Assembly: GCF_036226525.1 (NCBI RefSeq)
Contig: NZ_CP108487.1
Location: 1,798,001 to 1,862,000 of the forward strand
Origin: Kribbella sp. NBC_01245
GTDB lineage: Bacteria; Actinomycetota; Actinomycetes; Propionibacteriales; Kribbellaceae
DNA: 64,000 nt
Direction of reading: 5' to 3'
The position numbers were made by a program, and so were the translations under genes. Below are positions 28,460 through 37,421 of the stretch, one piece after another (positions within the stretch are counted from its first letter, which is position 1; each line of letters starts with the position of its first letter). The notes beneath the pieces are model-generated. The model had not been told where the DNA came from. It was given only the letters and a program-made list of their open reading frames with translations, and searched no databases.

Positions 28460-29737
28460 TTATTTGGGCAGGCGGCGAGCTTGGGTGGAGCCGCCGCCAA
28501 CGCGGGGGGTGAAGGCGTCGTGGAAGATCGTGGAGGCGGCGCCGATCGCCGCGGCGTCGGCCTGGAGCATCGACTCCTCGACCGCGACGGTCCGGGTGGC
28601 CCGGGCGATCGGATGCGAATTCACGGCCCGGTCAATTGACGTCAGGAATTCGGCCGCGATCGTTTTCTCGAATGCCGGTCCACCAAGAACGATCAAGTCG
28701 ATATCCAGCAGATCAACCAGCCCGACCGCACCTTGCGCAATCACTCCCGCGACTTGCGCAACCGCTTTCCGCGCTGCTTCATCACCATCGGCCGCGGCTT
28801 TACACACCGCTTTATACCGACCGGCCTCGTCCTGAATACCCGCATCGGCGGCCACATATCCAAAACCCTCGGCGATGACCGGCAGCGAGGCGGTCGGATT
28901 ACACTCCGCCATCATTCGGGGACCGCCTGTCGCGTCCCACTCGCCCATCCGCAATGCGCACAATTGCCCGAACTCGCCCGCATTAGCCGTACCACCGCGA
29001 TAGATCGACCCGTTCAGGATCAACCCACTGCCAACACCCGTGCCCAGATACAGATACGCGAAGTCGCGCGCCCGCGCGGACCGCCCGATCCAGCGCTCGC
29101 CAATGGCGGCGGCGGTGCCGTCCTTCTCCACGATGACCGGGTGGTTGAGCCGTTGCTGCAGCAGCTGGCGGATCTCCAGATCGCGCCAGGCCGGTTGCAG
29201 CGGCAGGTTGAGCAAGGTGCCGTCGGCGTTGATCGGTCCGGGCACGGCGACACCCACGCCGAGCAGCGTGTCGGTGGGGACCCGGCTCGCGCCGATGACC
29301 GATGTGACCGTGGTCGCGGCCAGGTCGACCAGCGTGGCGGCATCCAGATCCGCTGCCAGGGCGACGGTTTCGCGGCTCACGATCTGGCCGTCCAGATCGA
29401 CGACCGCGACGGTCAGCACCTCGGGATCGATGTGGATGCCGACGGCGTGGGCCGCGTTCGACCGGAGCCGGACCGGTGTGCGGGGCTTACCGAGCCGCTC
29501 GGCGCGCTCCTGCGCCTCCTCGACCAGCAGCCCCTGCTGCAACAGGATCCGGAGAATGCGCGAGACCGACTGCTGGGTCAGACCGGTGCGGTTCGAGATC
29601 TCGGTCCGGCTGATGATGCCGGCCAGCCGGATCGTCTCGATGATGACGGCCTCGTTGAACGTGCCCAGGTCGTACTGGTTCGCGCCGGAGCGGCGCAGCT
29701 CGTCGAGAACGGAAGCGTCCCCGTTGGGCGTGACCAC
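28460..29737 (-). CDS. ROK family transcriptional regulator
   Basis: A 425-residue NagC/XylR-type regulator. GTG 29737 is chosen because AGGAGGT lies 7 bases upstream; the frame is open beyond it. The N-terminal winged helix is at about residues 25-85 (IISRTEISNRTGLTQQSVSR is the HTH). The ROK sugar-sensing domain begins around 95 (AVGIHIDPEVLTVAVVDLDG), with VGVAVPGPIN near 165 and ATP/sugar loop YLGTGVGSGLILNG near 225. The family's usual zinc-binding CxCGxxGC is not seen, so it is a zinc-less variant or effector-only form. It is the last gene of the ABC operon, 23 bases after the isomerase, and the obvious candidate to bind the shared operator. Confidence 0.88.
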   Translation of the reverse strand: MVTPNGDASVLDELRRSGANQYDLGTFNEAVIIETIRLAGIISRTEISNRTGLTQQSVSRILRILLQQGLLVEEAQERAERLGKPRTPVRLRSNAAHAVGIHIDPEVLTVAVVDLDGQIVSRETVALAADLDAATLVDLAATTVTSVIGASRVPTDTLLGVGVAVPGPINADGTLLNLPLQPAWRDLEIRQLLQQRLNHPVIVEKDGTAAAIGERWIGRSARARDFAYLYLGTGVGSGLILNGSIYRGGTANAGEFGQLCALRMGEWDATGGPRMMAECNPTASLPVIAEGFGYVAADAGIQDEAGRYKAVCKAAADGDEAARKAVAQVAGVIAQGAVGLVDLLDIDLIVLGGPAFEKTIAAEFLTSIDRAVNSHPIARATRTVAVEESMLQADAAAIGAASTIFHDAFTPRVGGGSTQARRLPK

Positions 29738-29760
29738 CGCCCCACCTCCTTGTCTGATAA

Positions 29761-30618
29761 TTAGTGCGGATCGTACCCCGCGGCGCGGGCGATCGAGGTG
29801 AGGTAGTCGAGATTTCCGGCGGTTCTTTCCGCCAATGGCAAGACGTCGGAGAAATCCTCCACGGTGACCCATCCGTCATAACCGACCGCGCGCAGTGCCC
29901 GGAATAGCGCAGGCAGATCCGCACGACCTTCCCGCAGCGGTACCCATTTCGGTTCCCAACGCAGCGTGCCATCCGCTTCGACGCCGGCGACATGAAACGC
30001 GCAGTTCTTTACATGCACATGTGCGAGATATTCACCGAGAAGGTCAAGACTGTGCTCTGGTTCTTCCCAGCCCTCGATCACCATGTTGCCGATATCGTGA
30101 ATCACGCCGACATGTAAAGGGTCGAGCCCTTCGAGCAGTCGCCGGGCGGCCGAGGCGCTCGGGGTGAGCGTGCCGTGGTGCAACTCGACCAACGCCCGTA
30201 CGCCGTGGTGGCGCGCGCGTTCCTCCACCCACTTCCAGTCCTCGCGGTTCTTCGCAAAACTCTCGCTGTACGACGTACCGGGCTCGACCTTCAACCCGGC
30301 GATGCGCACGCGCCCAGCGCCGAGCGCGGCCGTGGCGGCGAGCATGCGGTCGGCGTCCACCCGGTTCGTAGGCGGCACGTATCCGCCGATCGAGGAGAAC
30401 TTGAGCCCGGCCTTCTCGGTCACCTCGCGAATTCGGTCGAGCTGATCCTCCAACCCGGTCAACGGCCACGTCGCCTTGTTCCCAGCCCAAAAACTAGTGC
30501 CCTCGGCCTGATCCGTGATGCGCCACTCGATCCCGTGCCAGCCCTGCTCCGCGAGGATCGTCGCCGCCTCCTCCGGAGTCCAGGAAGGCGTCGACGCGGT
30601 GAACACTGCGAACTTCAC
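29761..30618 (-). CDS. Sugar phosphate isomerase/epimerase (xylose-isomerase-like TIM barrel)
   Basis: The 285-residue AP-endonuclease-2-like TIM barrel begins MKFAVFTASTPSWTPEEAAT. Metal-ligand positions typical of the family are visible: E in VRALVELHHGTLTP (around 143), D/H in VGVIHDIGNMVIEG (around 172), H in LAHVHVKNCAFH (around 200) and E in WVTVEDFSDV near the C-terminus. It starts with GTG 30618 in a GTGA overlap with the upstream dehydratase gene. It probably interconverts a keto/aldo sugar or inositol-type intermediate supplied by the adjacent ABC importer. Confidence 0.85.
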   Translation of the reverse strand: MKFAVFTASTPSWTPEEAATILAEQGWHGIEWRITDQAEGTSFWAGNKATWPLTGLEDQLDRIREVTEKAGLKFSSIGGYVPPTNRVDADRMLAATAALGAGRVRIAGLKVEPGTSYSESFAKNREDWKWVEERARHHGVRALVELHHGTLTPSASAARRLLEGLDPLHVGVIHDIGNMVIEGWEEPEHSLDLLGEYLAHVHVKNCAFHVAGVEADGTLRWEPKWVPLREGRADLPALFRALRAVGYDGWVTVEDFSDVLPLAERTAGNLDYLTSIARAAGYDPH

Positions 30619-31877
30619 GGCGCCTCCAGAGCTCCGTCGGGACGTCGTACTCCTGCGGCCCAGGCGTCATGCCCGGACAACTCGGCCGGATACGCGGCAG
30701 CCGCTTCCAGGTCCACCGAGATCCCCCACCCTGGCTTATCGCTAGGCGTCAGCCAACCGTCCACGATGCGCAGCGTGCCGGGGAAGACCTCGTGCACCGC
30801 CTCGCCGTACACGTGCCCCTCCTGGATCCCGAACGCCGTCGACGTCACGTCGAGCGCCACGTTCGCGGCAGCGCCGATCGGCGAGGTATCACCCGGCGCA
30901 TGCCACGCCGTACGGACGCCGCACAGCTCGGCGAGATCGGCCAGCCTGCGCGCCGGCGACAACCCGCCTATCCCCGAGATGTGACTCCGGATGAAGTCCA
31001 CCCCGCCATCGCGAACCAGGCGAACCGCATCCGTCATCGACGTGGTCAACTCCCCCACCGCGATCGGCACCGGCGACGCCGCACGGACTTCGGGCAGGCG
31101 ATCCCAATGCTCCGGCGCGAGCACGTCCTCGAGGAAGAACAGGCGATACGGCTCCAGCGATCGCGCGAGCAACACCGCCTCTTTGGGCGTCAGCCGCGAA
31201 TGGACGTCATGCAACAACTCGACGTTATCCGGCAACGACTGCCTGGCCGCAGCGAACAACGCGGGCGTCGTACGCAAATAGTCCCGCGCACTCCAGCCAT
31301 TCCGGTACGGCGCATCCGGGTATTCCGTCGACAGCCGAGGCGCGCCGTACCCGCCACCACCCGGCGTCGACACCTGCAGCCGCACGTGCCGCCAACCTCG
31401 CGCGACGAACGCCTTCGCCTGGTCGAGCGTGTCCTCGATCGAGATGCCGCCGGCGTGGATGTACGTATCGGCCGCCGCCCGGATCTTGCCACCGAGCAAT
31501 TCGTAGACCGGCATCCCCGCGCGCTTGCCGGCGATATCCCACAAGGCCATGTCGATCCCGGAGATCGCGTTGTTCGTCACGGGCCCGCCACGCCAATAGC
31601 CCGAAAACGCGGCCAGCCGGACCAGGTCGCCGATATCGCCCGGATACCGGCCGACGAGCAACCGCGCCAGATGGTCGTCGACGAACGTCTTCACCGCCCG
31701 CCACCGCTGCGTGAACGTCGCACACCCGAGCCCGTACAACCCCGGCTCCGTAGTCTCGATCCGCACCACGACCAGCGGTATTCCATCCGGCGCGGTGACG
31801 ATCGCCTCGACCTTCCGGATCCGTACGTCAGACCGAACCGGCCAGGGCTGCGAAAACGTCGCAGGTGTTTCAGCCAT
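30615..31877 (-). CDS. Enolase-superfamily dehydratase, ManD/RspA-like
   Basis: A 420-residue member of the mannonate dehydratase subgroup. Seen are YWRGGPVTNNAISGIDMALW (about 88), LLHDVHSRLTPKEAVLLARS (metal Asp, about 205), FFLEDVLAPEHWDRLPEV (metal Glu, about 230), VGELTTSMTDA (metal Glu), DFIRSHISGIGG and VRTAWHAPGDTSP (catalytic His). Enolase-superfamily dehydratases remove water from sugar acids via a proton taken alpha to the carboxylate. The exact sugar acid cannot be read from sequence. ATG 31877 overlaps the SDR stop by 8 bases; an ATG at 31892 is an alternative, with a ribosome site that is too close. Confidence 0.85.
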   Translation of the reverse strand: MAETPATFSQPWPVRSDVRIRKVEAIVTAPDGIPLVVVRIETTEPGLYGLGCATFTQRWRAVKTFVDDHLARLLVGRYPGDIGDLVRLAAFSGYWRGGPVTNNAISGIDMALWDIAGKRAGMPVYELLGGKIRAAADTYIHAGGISIEDTLDQAKAFVARGWRHVRLQVSTPGGGGYGAPRLSTEYPDAPYRNGWSARDYLRTTPALFAAARQSLPDNVELLHDVHSRLTPKEAVLLARSLEPYRLFFLEDVLAPEHWDRLPEVRAASPVPIAVGELTTSMTDAVRLVRDGGVDFIRSHISGIGGLSPARRLADLAELCGVRTAWHAPGDTSPIGAAANVALDVTSTAFGIQEGHVYGEAVHEVFPGTLRIVDGWLTPSDKPGWGISVDLEAAAAYPAELSGHDAWAAGVRRPDGALEAP

Positions 31878-32748
31878 CGAGGACTTCCCCATCTCCTAGA
31901 TCAAGCTCGTACACGGCTTGGAATCCGAGCAGCGTGCGAGCCACCGTCAGATCCATCGGCACCTCGCGCCCCACAAAGCCCCTCAAACGCGGAACTCCTC
32001 GCGCAAAGGCCCGCAGCAAATCCTCAGTCCGGTACGGCGCGTTGGTGGTCGGCGCCGCCACCAACACCACGTGCGCGCCAGTCAAAGGAACAGTGAGCCC
32101 GAGCTCGATCACCCGCGCCGCATCCCGGGTGTCCAGGTACGCCCACCCTTCCCGCATCCCCTGCACAGGGTCTTCCCGGTACCACTCGGACTGCCGCGTC
32201 AGCGCCTCGGGCGAATGCACATGCGGGAATCGCAGCGACACCACGTCGATCCCCCAATGCCGCCAGGCCATTCGCGCGGTGTTCTCGTCATTCAGCTTGG
32301 ACAGCGAATACCAGTCGTCGACGTCAACCGGGATGCGCTCGTCCAACGGGAAGTACGCCGGATAGACGTCGTGATGGTTCATCGGTACGCCGTACGCGTT
32401 GATGCTCGAGGCAACCACCGCCCGCCGAATCCCCGCCGCCCCGGCCTGCGCCAGCACGTTGAACGTCGACACCACGTTGGTGCTGTACACGTCGTACGGC
32501 GTGCCGGCGTCGCGGTGTGCGATCGCCGCAAGGTGTACGACGAACTCGACGCCTTCCAACGCGTCCGCGACGTCTGTCTCGGACCGCGTATCGCCGACGA
32601 GCACGCGGTCGGCCTTCAGCGTCGGATCGGCGTTGGCCGACAACGTGGTGACGACGGCACCCAGCTCGTTCAGGTGCGGAACCAGCATCGAGCCAATCCG
32701 GCCCGTCGCGCCCGTCACCAAGACGCGCTTGCCAGTGAGACTGCTCAT
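31870..32748 (-). CDS. NAD(P)-dependent extended SDR / sugar epimerase or uronate dehydrogenase-like
   Basis: The 292-residue Rossmann-fold enzyme has the nucleotide motif RVLVTGATGRIGSMLVPHL at residues 8-26, VVHLAAIAHRD in the middle, and the active site YSLSKLNDEN (Tyr-xxx-Lys, about 143-152), with AVVASSINAYG carrying the serine. The size and layout fit bacterial uronate dehydrogenases and simple NDP-sugar epimerases. Next to a ManD-like dehydratase, oxidation of a uronate or aldose to the aldonate that the dehydratase uses is attractive but inferred. ATGA overlap with the upstream permease at 32745-32748. Confidence 0.8.
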   Translation of the reverse strand: MSSLTGKRVLVTGATGRIGSMLVPHLNELGAVVTTLSANADPTLKADRVLVGDTRSETDVADALEGVEFVVHLAAIAHRDAGTPYDVYSTNVVSTFNVLAQAGAAGIRRAVVASSINAYGVPMNHHDVYPAYFPLDERIPVDVDDWYSLSKLNDENTARMAWRHWGIDVVSLRFPHVHSPEALTRQSEWYREDPVQGMREGWAYLDTRDAARVIELGLTVPLTGAHVVLVAAPTTNAPYRTEDLLRAFARGVPRLRGFVGREVPMDLTVARTLLGFQAVYELDLGDGEVLDG

Positions 32749-33710
32749 TCCTTTATGCCTCCCGACATCCCGACACCACGAAGGAACTGCTTCTGGAAGA
32801 TCAGGAACAGCACGACCGGCACCAGCACTGCCAGGAACAGGGCGCTGAGCTGCAACGAGATCTCCGTCGTCTCAGATACCCGCGGCAAGGCAACCGAAAT
32901 CGGCTGCTTCTTCGGATCGGGCAATACGAGCAACGGCCAGAGGTAGTCCTTCCACGATCCAATCACGGTCAGCAACGCGACCACGCCGAGGATCGGCTTC
33001 GACAACGGCAACACCAACGACGTGAAGAGCCGGACGTTGCTCGCGCCATCGATCCGCGCCGCCTCGATCAGCTCGCGCGGGATCGCGTCGAAGTACCGCT
33101 TCATCACCAGGATGTTGAACGCGCCAGCGGCCTGCGGCAGCCAGACGGCCCAGAACGTGTTCTGCAGGTTCACGCCGATCAGCGGCATCTTCAGGATCGT
33201 GAGATACAGCGGCACCAGCGAGATGACGCCGGGCAGGAACAGCGTGGCCAGCACCGCGCCCGTGACGAGCGGCCCCCACTTCGGGCGCAGCACGCTCAGC
33301 ACGAAGGCGCCCGTCGTACAGACGAAGAGGGTGGAGAGCAACGATCCGACCGCGATGATCGCGGTATTGCCCAGGTACGACCCGATCTGGACCTGGTTCC
33401 AGGCGTTCGGGATGTTGGCCCACTGGATTCCGCTCGGCCAGAGCTTCATCGGGCCTTGCAGGATGTCCTGGCTGGTGGAAAGGCCCGACTTGAGCAGCCA
33501 GACCAGCGGCCCGACGCCGGCAACCACCACGCCGATGAAGAGCAGCACCTGGATGAACGGCAGGCCGAATCGCACCAACGGCCGCCGCCGGTCCGCGAAC
33601 GAGATGATGCCGCGTTCCTGCGCCTCGACTTCCCGGGCCTTGCGCTTACTTAAAGGCGCTGTGGTCTCCACTGGCTCGGCGACCTGCTGCGGTACGGAGA
33701 TGCTGGTCAT
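32745..33710 (-). CDS. Sugar ABC transporter permease (MalG-like)
   Basis: A 321-residue inner-membrane permease with a 45-residue cytoplasmic N-tail and about six transmembrane segments (first at FIQVLLFIGVVVAGVGPLVW). The EAA loop, which docks to the ATPase, reads RELIEAARIDGASNVRLFTS around residue 200. ATG 33710 makes an ATGA overlap with the upstream permease. No ATPase gene is in this operon; carbohydrate importers of this class in actinobacteria commonly share one MsiK-type ATPase encoded elsewhere. Confidence 0.92.
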   Translation of the reverse strand: MTSISVPQQVAEPVETTAPLSKRKAREVEAQERGIISFADRRRPLVRFGLPFIQVLLFIGVVVAGVGPLVWLLKSGLSTSQDILQGPMKLWPSGIQWANIPNAWNQVQIGSYLGNTAIIAVGSLLSTLFVCTTGAFVLSVLRPKWGPLVTGAVLATLFLPGVISLVPLYLTILKMPLIGVNLQNTFWAVWLPQAAGAFNILVMKRYFDAIPRELIEAARIDGASNVRLFTSLVLPLSKPILGVVALLTVIGSWKDYLWPLLVLPDPKKQPISVALPRVSETTEISLQLSALFLAVLVPVVLFLIFQKQFLRGVGMSGGIKE

Positions 33711-34606
33711 GTGGTACTCCACCTCCGGGTGAGCAGGTGATAGACCACCGACAGCACGCACAGCACGATCGCCAGCAGCACACTCAACGCGGTGGCCGCG
33801 CCGAAGTCGCCGTTGATGAAGGCATAGCGGTAGATCAGCAGCAGGATCGTCGTGGTCGCGTTGTCGGGACCGCCACCGGTGAACAGGAACGGCTCGGTGA
33901 ACACCTGGAACGTGCCGATCAGCTGCAGCAGCATCATGATCAGGATGATTCCGCGGATCTGCGGCAGCGTGACGTGCCAGACGCGCGACCAGATGCCCGC
34001 ACCATCCAGCTCGGCGGCCTCGTACAACTCCGTCCGTACGCCGGTGAGCGCGGCCAGATAGATGATCGACGTGGCACCCGCGCCGGCCCAGGTCGCCTCG
34101 AGCACGATGGCGGGCATCGCCAAGGTGGACGAGTTGAGCCAGGGCAATGGGTCGATGCCGATCCAACCCAAGATGGTGTTGAAAACGCCCGCGCTACTCG
34201 GATCGTAGAAGAACTTCCACAACAGGATCGCGGCCACTGGCGGCACGACGGCCGGTAGGTACGAGAAGACGTTGTAGAGCCAACCGGTGCTGCGCAACTC
34301 GCTGATGAAGACCGCGAGGAACAACGGCACCGGGAAGCCGAAGATCAACGCCAGCAGGGCGAAGTACAACGTGTTCATCGCTGCTTGAGGCAACTGCGGA
34401 TCGGTCAGTACGTAGCTGAAGTTGGCCATGCCGACCCACTCGGGCGTGGTGACCAGGTTGTTCTTCTGGAAACTGAGCACCAGGCCGCGAACGATCGGCC
34501 CCCACGAGAAGTAGAGGAAGACCAGCAGCAACGGCAGGACGAAGACGACGGCGCTGAGCCCGCCGGACCGATACCAGGCGGACGGGCGGCCCGCGAAGTT
34601 GGCCAT
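33707..34606 (-). CDS. Sugar ABC transporter permease (MalF-like)
   Basis: The 299-residue partner permease has six transmembrane segments starting GGLSAVVFVLPLLLVFLYFS. The EAA motif is TELYEAAELDGAGIWSRVWH near residue 195. ATG 34606 is favoured: TAGGTAG lies upstream and the start follows the solute-binding gene stop by four bases. It should pair with the MalG-like protein to form the translocation channel for the carbohydrate delivered by the lipoprotein. Confidence 0.92.
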   Translation of the reverse strand: MANFAGRPSAWYRSGGLSAVVFVLPLLLVFLYFSWGPIVRGLVLSFQKNNLVTTPEWVGMANFSYVLTDPQLPQAAMNTLYFALLALIFGFPVPLFLAVFISELRSTGWLYNVFSYLPAVVPPVAAILLWKFFYDPSSAGVFNTILGWIGIDPLPWLNSSTLAMPAIVLEATWAGAGATSIIYLAALTGVRTELYEAAELDGAGIWSRVWHVTLPQIRGIILIMMLLQLIGTFQVFTEPFLFTGGGPDNATTTILLLIYRYAFINGDFGAATALSVLLAIVLCVLSVVYHLLTRRWSTT

Positions 34607-34610
34607 AGGA

Positions 34611-35987
34611 CTACCTACCAAGGCGTGCGTCGATCTTGGTTGCGGCGTCGGTGAGTAGTTTGTCGATGTCTGCGTCCTGCTTGGTCAGCACCTGCTGCAC
34701 GACCGGGTCAAGCAGGGCGTACACCTCTTGCGCCTTGTTCGACGGCTCGGGCAGCAGCTTGAGCGACTTGGTCGAGTCGATGTAACCCTGGAACTGCTTG
34801 ACCGGCACGTTGGCGTACGGCTCGCGCCACTTGTTGTACTGGTCGTACGTCTCCTGGCTCAGCGGCGAGATGCCCGGGCGGCCGACAAAACCCTTGTCCG
34901 CGATGGAGTTCTTGGCGTTCTCGACCGCGAGCGCCTCGCTGGTGTACTTGTCGAACTCCTGCGACTTGATCCACTTCAGCGCGGCGACGATCTCGTTCTT
35001 CGTGGCCTTCGGGTTGATCATCTTGATCGAGCCACCGCTGAGCGTGCCGTGCGGGCCACCGTCCTGCGGCAGCGCGCCGTGGCCGTAGTCCGTCGGCTTC
35101 ATGCCGAAGTTCTTGACCGTCATGTCGTACGCGTCCGGCGCCTGCAGGACCATGCCGATCTTGCCCGCGGCGAAGTCCTGGCGGATCTCCTCCTGGTTGT
35201 AGAGGAAGTTCGTGCCCATCGTGTCGTCGGTCCAGCGCATGTCCTTCAGCAGCTGCAGCGCCTTCTTGGTCGGCGCGTCGTTGAAGGTGCTCTTCTTGCC
35301 ATCGGTGCTCTGGACGGTGCCACCCATGCTGTACGTCATCGTGGTGAGCATCCAGCCGCCGGTGTTGTCCTTGGTCAGCTGGGCATAGCCGGCCTTACCG
35401 GTCTTCTCCTTGATCTGCTTCGCGTACGCACGGACCTCGTCCCAGGTCGTCGGCGGCTTGTCCGGGTCGAGCCCGGCCTGGGTGAACAGCGCCCGGTTGT
35501 ACGCCAGGCCGACCGAGAACACGTCGATCGGCACCCCGTAGATCCGGCCCTCGCCGTCCTGGACGATCTTCAGCGTTTCGGGGTTGAGGTCCTTGGTCAG
35601 ATCCACCAGCTTGAGCTCCTCGGTGATGTCCGGGAGCTGCTTGTTGGGGATCATGTTCTGCGGTTCGGTGAAGCTGATATTCATCACTGTCGGAAGGGAT
35701 CCACCGGCCACCTGAGCCTGGAAGGTCTGTGCATCCCATTTCGTCTCGGTCGACTTCACCGTGATGTTCTGGTGCTTCTCCATGAACGCCTTGACGTTGC
35801 GGTCGAACGCCGCCACGTCGGCCGGTTTGTCCGGGGTCGGCCGGTCCCCGATGGTGATCGTCACCGGCGCGTTCTGATCGATCGATCCCCCGGCGGCCGG
35901 ACCGCTGTCGTCTGCGCAGGCGGTCAGGGTGAGCAGGGCGGCGGTCGTCGTGAAGGCCGCGAACGACCTGGCCGAACTTCTCGTCAT
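34611..35987 (-). CDS. Extracellular sugar-binding lipoprotein of ABC transporter
   Basis: A 458-residue cluster-B solute-binding protein. The lipoprotein signal has the lipobox LTAC at residues 21-24 (Cys24 lipidated), followed by a short acidic linker. Then comes the typical carbohydrate-binding sequence: VTITIGDRPTPDKPADVAAF, YGVPIDVFSVGLAYNRALF (about 150) and PPTTWDEVRAYAKQIKEKTG (about 178). It is first gene of the operon and captures the oligosaccharide or sugar acid released outside the cell. The promoter and operator are at 36069-36098. The ligand is not deducible. Confidence 0.92.
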   Translation of the reverse strand: MTRSSARSFAAFTTTAALLTLTACADDSGPAAGGSIDQNAPVTITIGDRPTPDKPADVAAFDRNVKAFMEKHQNITVKSTETKWDAQTFQAQVAGGSLPTVMNISFTEPQNMIPNKQLPDITEELKLVDLTKDLNPETLKIVQDGEGRIYGVPIDVFSVGLAYNRALFTQAGLDPDKPPTTWDEVRAYAKQIKEKTGKAGYAQLTKDNTGGWMLTTMTYSMGGTVQSTDGKKSTFNDAPTKKALQLLKDMRWTDDTMGTNFLYNQEEIRQDFAAGKIGMVLQAPDAYDMTVKNFGMKPTDYGHGALPQDGGPHGTLSGGSIKMINPKATKNEIVAALKWIKSQEFDKYTSEALAVENAKNSIADKGFVGRPGISPLSQETYDQYNKWREPYANVPVKQFQGYIDSTKSLKLLPEPSNKAQEVYALLDPVVQQVLTKQDADIDKLLTDAATKIDARLGR

Positions 35988-36068
35988 CGGAACTCCTCAG
36001 GTATCCGAGAGCCACCGCCAGCAGGCGGTCAGGGAGTGGCTGTGAACCACTGCGGGCTCAATTTCGAG

Positions 36069-36098
36069 TAAGTTAAACCATTGGTGTTACTTTATCAA
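36069..36098 (-). promoter_or_regulatory. Promoter with embedded dyad operator, ABC/catabolic operon
   Basis: On the minus strand TTGATA (-35, 36093-36098), a 17-base spacer and TAACTT (-10, 36070-36075). The 21 bases at 36071-36091 form a dyad centred on 36081: AGTNANACCA-N-TGGTNTNACT, with 8 of 10 pairs matched. The extended 23-base site is shared with the promoter at 23425. The operator covers spacer and -10, so bound repressor would block polymerase. Confidence 0.72.
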
Positions 36099-36186
36099 CA
36101 GCCCACGAGAGGCCCGTTTTCGTCACTCAGCGTGTGCGTACGCGGCGGGTCGCCCCGGCCTTGGCTTGGGTCGTCGCACTAGGGTG

Positions 36187-37005
36187 ATGAGGGTGGAGAG
36201 AGTTCAGTTCACCGAAGAGCAGTCCACGATGTTGGCGACCCTTTACGGGCGGGCGCTCGATGCCCGTTCGGCCGAGCCGATACTGGGCGATCCGACCGCC
36301 CAGGAGGCCGTCGCGCGGATCGACTACGACTTCGCCAAGTTCCGGATGGGCCCGGATCACGCGCTCTCGATCGCCTTGCGGGCAAAGGTTTTCGACGACT
36401 GGACCCGCGATTTCATCGAGCTCCACCCGAACGGCATGGTCGTCCACCTCGGCTGCGGCCTGGACAGCCGGGTCTACCGGATCGACCCGCCCGAGTCGGT
36501 GCTGTGGTTCGACGTCGACTACCCGGCCACGATCGACCTGCGCAAACGCCTCTACCCCGCGCGTGCGTCGTACGAGCTGGTCGGCAGCTCGGTGCTCGAC
36601 CTCAACTGGGTGGACCATCTCCCGGCGGATCGGCCGACGCTGGTGATGGGCGAAGGCCTCACGATGTACCTCGACCCGGTCGGTGCTCCGGCGTTGCTTT
36701 CCGCGTTGGTGCGGTACCTACCCGAGGGCGAGATGGCCTTCGACTTCTACAGCCGCTCCGGCCTCAAGGCGCAGAAGCTCAACTCGATCGTGCGACGGGC
36801 CGGCGCCACGCTCACCTGGGGTATCGACGACCCGAGCGAGCTGGAACCACTCGGCCTGAAGTTGGCCGAGCGCATCGGCGTACTCGACTTCATCACGCCA
36901 GAGGTGACGGCCCGCGTCTCCCCCGCCACCCGCGCGCAGATGTGGCTGGCGAAACGCGTTCCGTATCTCGCCAATATGGGCTCGCTGCTCCGCTTTACCT
37001 TCTAG
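36187..37005 (+). CDS. Class I SAM methyltransferase, LCM/TcmP-like
   Basis: The 272-residue leucine-carboxyl-methyltransferase-fold enzyme of the TcmP O-methyltransferase type. Seen are TMLATLYGRALDARSAEPIL near the N-terminus, the SAM motif MVVHLGCGLDSRVYRIDPP (about 82-100), FDVDYPATIDLRKRL (acidic residue binding SAM ribose), and MGEGLTMYLD (about 155). The acceptor is unknown. ATG 36187 is chosen; GTG 36193 is also possible. It ends tail to tail with the deaminase gene, the two stops sharing CTAG at 37002-37005. Confidence 0.85.
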   Translation: MRVERVQFTEEQSTMLATLYGRALDARSAEPILGDPTAQEAVARIDYDFAKFRMGPDHALSIALRAKVFDDWTRDFIELHPNGMVVHLGCGLDSRVYRIDPPESVLWFDVDYPATIDLRKRLYPARASYELVGSSVLDLNWVDHLPADRPTLVMGEGLTMYLDPVGAPALLSALVRYLPEGEMAFDFYSRSGLKAQKLNSIVRRAGATLTWGIDDPSELEPLGLKLAERIGVLDFITPEVTARVSPATRAQMWLAKRVPYLANMGSLLRFTF

Positions 37006-37421
37006 CTGTAGTAGCCGTCGATCGGGACGCGTGCCTCGTCGAACAGCGCGGGGCCGTCCAGCTCGAAGCCGGTGAGGGTCGAGCCGCTGGGTTTGAGCGA
37101 GTTGAGTTGCTCGGTGGCCAAGGCGTACACGACCTTGCCTAGGCCGGATCGCTCGATCGCGCCGGTGCACATGCCGCACGGCTGGCAACTGGTGTACATC
37201 GTGGTGGTCTTGGCCGTCGCGCTGTCGAGATTTCGTGACGCCCAGAGCGCGAGTTTGAACTCGGGATGGGCGCTGATGTCGTTGCCGCTGAGGACGGTGT
37301 TCCACTCCTCGATCAGCACGTCGCCGTTCGATGCCGCGAGCAACGAACCGAACGGCATCTCCCCCAGGTCGCGCGCCTTCTGCGCCAAACCGATTGCCCG
37401 CCGCAACAACTCATCCCGCAT
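37002..37421 (-). CDS. Nucleoside deaminase (cytidine/guanine deaminase superfamily)
   Basis: A 139-residue zinc deaminase. The first zinc motif AHPEFKLAL is near residues 51-59 (His ligand and catalytic Glu), the second is SCQPCGMCTGAI near 79-90 (PCxxC). Small stand-alone members deaminate guanine, cytosine or nucleosides; the variant HPE instead of HAE is common in the guanine-deaminase/TadA-like group. It overlaps the luciferase-like gene upstream by 11 bases, so it is co-transcribed. Confidence 0.85.
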   Translation of the reverse strand: MRDELLRRAIGLAQKARDLGEMPFGSLLAASNGDVLIEEWNTVLSGNDISAHPEFKLALWASRNLDSATAKTTTMYTSCQPCGMCTGAIERSGLGKVVYALATEQLNSLKPSGSTLTGFELDGPALFDEARVPIDGYYS

